DNA of 16,036 nucleotides from an uncultured Ignavibacteria bacterium. Lineage in GTDB: Bacteria > Bacteroidota > Ignavibacteria > SZUA-365. Shown piece by piece: positions 14,501 through 16,036 of the stretch; positions within the stretch are counted from its first letter, which is position 1, and every line of letters starts with the position of its first letter. Below the pieces are notes generated by a model. The model was not told the DNA's origin, searched no databases, and saw only the letters and a list, made by a program, of their open reading frames with translations. The stretch spans positions 1 to 16,036 of the forward strand of contig CAJXSA010000031.1 of NCBI GenBank assembly GCA_913060595.1, written 5' to 3'. A program made the position numbers and the translations under genes.

Positions 14501-16036
14501 TTGGAATCCACCACCATGACGCGGTAGACGCCCGGAGCGGTAACACGCAGCGTACGAGACGTATCCGCGCTGGTACCCGGTTCCCAGCGATACCGGGCGA
14601 ACGGTGCGGTGACGCTGATATCCACCTCCTCTCCCGCGCACTTCACGATAATATCCGCACTGAGTTCGGGCTGCGGTGCCGGATGCTCCTCGACATCGAT
14701 GGTATCAGAGGTGATCGTGCAGCCGAGCGGCGTGCGCGCAGTGTACCAGTAGCGTCCCCCTGTCCCGATGTAGCGCACCGCGCCGCCTTTGCCGTCATTC
14801 CAGCGCACCTGCGTGAAGCGCGGGTCAGCCTGGATGCGGAGAGAGTCTCCCGCACAGATTACGGCGGAGGAGTGCCCGACCAGCGGACGTTCCGTCCCCC
14901 CCAGCTCGATGTCATAGAGAACGGGCTCGTTGCTGATTGCGCTGCCGCGATGAAACTCGACGAATATCTGTATGAAACGCCCCGACAGCAGACTGTCACA
15001 CATCAGGGCACCGCTGCGGAGATAGCGGAACTCCTGCGCGGGGATCGCATCCCGTGAATCGGCGGCGCGCGCCTTGACGAGCACACGGGAATCCCCCGGC
15101 TCGGAGGATGTCCACGTCACCTGCTGCCATACCATGCCCACCGTACCGCCGTCATGCAGCACCGACCACGTCCCGTACAGAGGATAGTATTCTCCGTACG
15201 CCGCGCCGGTCATGTCGCTGTAGTTGTAAGGCCGTGCGTCAGGTCCGAGAGCGACGACCATGTCGATGCGCCCCAGTCCGCCGTCGCCAAGCGGATCGAT
15301 GCGAAACACATTGTCGCTCTCTGCATTCGTCACCCACACGCGTCCGTTATAATCGACTGCGACGCCGGTGGGAAACTCTCCGGGCGTCGTGTGCGCGTCG
15401 AGCGCGAACTCCCTGATGAGAGCACCGTCGCTGTCGCGCCGTTCGAGCGTGTTCGTGCCGGTGCAGGCGATCCACACGTGACCGTCGTCCGGTGTCACGG
15501 CGAGTCCGCGCACCTGCGTTCCGTTCAGGTCAATCGGGAAGCCCGGCTGGATGTTTCCCGCAGGATCGAGCTTGTAAAGCCGCGCAGACTGATACGTCGT
15601 GGCCCAGATGTACCCGTCGGGATCTTCCGCGAGACCGTATGCCTGAATCTCGGAGAGGCAGGACGCGACACCGGAAGGTGTCATCATGAGCAGCGGACCG
15701 CCCCCGCCGTTCAGAGAGGACGAAAATATGGTCCCGTTGTCGCTGACCAGTCCCCCGTAGCCGCCGCATTCGAGTCCGTCATGCAGCTGCATGATTTCAC
15801 CGGTCTGCCCGTTCAGTTTCATCATTGTCGATCGGGTGATGTTCTGCTGGCTATATCCGCCGACCCAGACGTTGTTCTCCACGTCTACCGAGATGTGCCG
15901 GCAGTTTCTGGCAGGTACGATCTTGTACAGCAGTATGCACTCATCCTCCGCGTTTTCCACGCCGCCGCCGGACCAGCCGTGGATATCACCCAGGCCGCGC
16001 GACGTGCGGATGAGCCCGTCGCCGTCACGGTCGACC
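11539..16036 (-). CDS. Giant secreted multi-domain protein: beta-propeller, twelve Ig-like repeats, cohesin-like domain, T9SS tail (5' partial)
   Basis: The frame stays open to the right edge (codons above 15960 read '...VDRDGDGLIRTS...'), so the GTG at 15960 is internal and the N-terminus is outside; about 1,498 residues are visible. The first visible residues form a DxDxDG-type calcium loop. About nt 15250-16000 encodes NHL/streptogramin-lyase-like propeller blades ('NVWVGGYS', 'DPDGYIWATT', 'PDDGHVWIA', 'NGRVWVTN'). About 14890-15240 is a beta-rich linker domain. About 12215-14890 holds twelve Ig-like repeats of 70-80 residues, with a recurring 'LCxG...L.ATPGF..YRWSTG...GxYxVxVxDxNGC' pattern. 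About 11850-12210 resembles a cohesin-like fold ('EPGERIIVPVTL', 'EIRFDARVL'). The end (11542-11805) is a T9SS sorting domain ('NRPNPFNSSTVI', 'LPSGLYFCIL', 'RRMQLIK'). It is probably a surface adhesin or matrix protein. No catalytic motif is seen. Confidence 0.9.
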   Translation of the reverse strand, partial: VDRDGDGLIRTSRGLGDIHGWSGGGVENAEDECILLYKIVPARNCRHISVDVENNVWVGGYSQQNITRSTMMKLNGQTGEIMQLHDGLECGGYGGLVSDNGTIFSSSLNGGGGPLLMMTPSGVASCLSEIQAYGLAEDPDGYIWATTYQSARLYKLDPAGNIQPGFPIDLNGTQVRGLAVTPDDGHVWIACTGTNTLERRDSDGALIREFALDAHTTPGEFPTGVAVDYNGRVWVTNAESDNVFRIDPLGDGGLGRIDMVVALGPDARPYNYSDMTGAAYGEYYPLYGTWSVLHDGGTVGMVWQQVTWTSSEPGDSRVLVKARAADSRDAIPAQEFRYLRSGALMCDSLLSGRFIQIFVEFHRGSAISNEPVLYDIELGGTERPLVGHSSAVICAGDSLRIQADPRFTQVRWNDGKGGAVRYIGTGGRYWYTARTPLGCTITSDTIDVEEHPAPQPELSADIIVKCAGEEVDISVTAPFARYRWEPGTSADTSRTLRVTAPGVYRVMVVDSNGCSGLSPAVLVEDYPLQQLRLAANGSTVLCHDGGVVRLEATAGFSRYRWSTGDSTAGRTLVVADTGTYSVSAIDSNGCTVFSNPVRVRRAPQSLLELVLDGPQQRCEGDSVRLRATPGFVEYRWSTGESGQISSIPGGPTGLYWVTATDTNGCEARSDTVSLTVLPRPVAELRAAGDSVVCGDGHVRLEATPGFVSYEWSNGDLTDAPYLDVDESGVYSVMVLDSNGCSGRSNPVRVIFHPRPEVSLWMDGGFVLCKGQASTMHATPGFQRYRWSTGETGTMSSIAVTDSGRYWVEVTNEYGCRGSSDTVEVIVGDELLPRILADSDTLCPGGQVTLDAGPGYDRYNWSTGDSSQTTVVFRPGIYSVTVFSENGCSGDTTHVVYEEIPPAIIGARDTLCLGEERILDAGPGYASYQWNTGAQEQRITVSGSGRYTVDVLTTRGCVLSDTVDVYSFPLRPLTLDGARAVCPGSEVRYRVGGDSLSSVAWSLSSGGVVQPGSRPSEVTVRWQDIGTHLLTMRAILHPSGCPYDSVLQIVVENVVAPPIAGDPRLCPGAATRLHVGSHAGTALWLFPDGSRRADADTVETWQTGEHLFITSNAAGCADTSRVTVTALPLPDAIIEGRTVICAGESSVFTARGRYASHRWFTDAGSSTDDTLRLQSAGRVILETVSDQGCTARDTTYLHIQPLPQPVILGATVLAAGDSLELCLSNDWDSVSWYRANGSRLGEGRCVFVRDTGRYTVVVTDTTGCIGRALHHLRYADVQASATVALPVLTAEPGERIIVPVTLLASSNLEQLPLTRWITEIRFDARVLMPVTSTPLGMLDGNDRVISLEGPIGEMRGTIAALEFLVMLGPVDETALHFDTFRWEGGAVETEQRHGELRVGICTEGGNRLFDARRMLRLEANRPNPFNSSTVITFEIIEAGHTEVFVTDQVGRRVAALQQGVLQPGVYSLLFDGRLLPSGLYFCILRTPTQQRVRRMQLIK

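Noticed and set aside
15958..15960. GTG at 15960 as the start of the giant minus-strand gene
   Set aside because: The frame continues without a stop to the window edge with sensible protein sequence, and no signal peptide follows the GTG.

Overview
The window comes from a GC-rich bacterium of the Fibrobacteres-Chlorobi-Bacteroidetes (FCB) group, most likely an Ignavibacteria/Chlorobi-like or Rhodothermia-like lineage. Four proteins end in type IX secretion system (T9SS) C-terminal sorting domains. Three of these carry the 'PNPFN(P/S)(S/T)T' form typical of those lineages. There is also an OMP_b-brl-type TonB-dependent receptor. Several genes have clear Shine-Dalgarno sites, and the two best promoters are E. 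coli-like (TTGC[T/A]A, 17 bp, TATATT) rather than of the Bacteroides TAnnTTTG type. The lineage call is inference from motifs only.

Layout, left to right. (1) Positions 3-614 hold the 3' end of a secreted protein with a SprB/PKD-like repeat and a T9SS tail, followed by a hairpin. (2) A promoter at 747-775 drives a two-gene operon: a small T9SS-tailed protein (821-1357) and a long fibre-like secreted protein with a hexapeptide-repeat stalk and a C-terminal coiled coil (1378-3486), closed by a strong terminator. (3) Positions 3605-4277 are the most unusual part. An intact initiator tRNA-fMet gene with its own promoter and terminator is followed by a small GIY-YIG nuclease gene. The nuclease runs into a second, broken copy of the same tRNA, terminator and nuclease leader. 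The second tRNA copy has palindromic hairpin sequences at three places (D-loop, variable/T-stem boundary, acceptor end). The nuclease start codon lies in the first repeat copy and its stop codon in the second. (4) Positions 4333-5529 encode a secreted CE1/LpqC-type esterase (PHB depolymerase or feruloyl esterase-like) with a T9SS tail. (5) A short convergent intergenic region (5530-5698) carries three more hairpins of the same palindrome family, one of which can terminate the minus-strand gene.

Everything from 5699 to the right edge is on the minus strand. In transcription order it consists of a giant multi-domain secreted protein (5' end beyond the window, stop at 11539), a long-chain acyl-CoA synthetase-like gene (9697-11367) tightly followed by two tandem GPP34/GOLPH3-like genes (8980-9660 and 8278-8967), and an outer-membrane receptor (5699-8149).

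Taken together, this is largely a cell-envelope and secretion region with an embedded tRNA-associated nuclease unit. The nuclease/tRNA tandem and the palindromes scattered through it are the best candidate for an under-described mobile or selfish arrangement. The acyl-CoA synthetase plus paired GPP34 operon is the second most interesting feature. No stretch over 300 bases lacks a gene or a described element.
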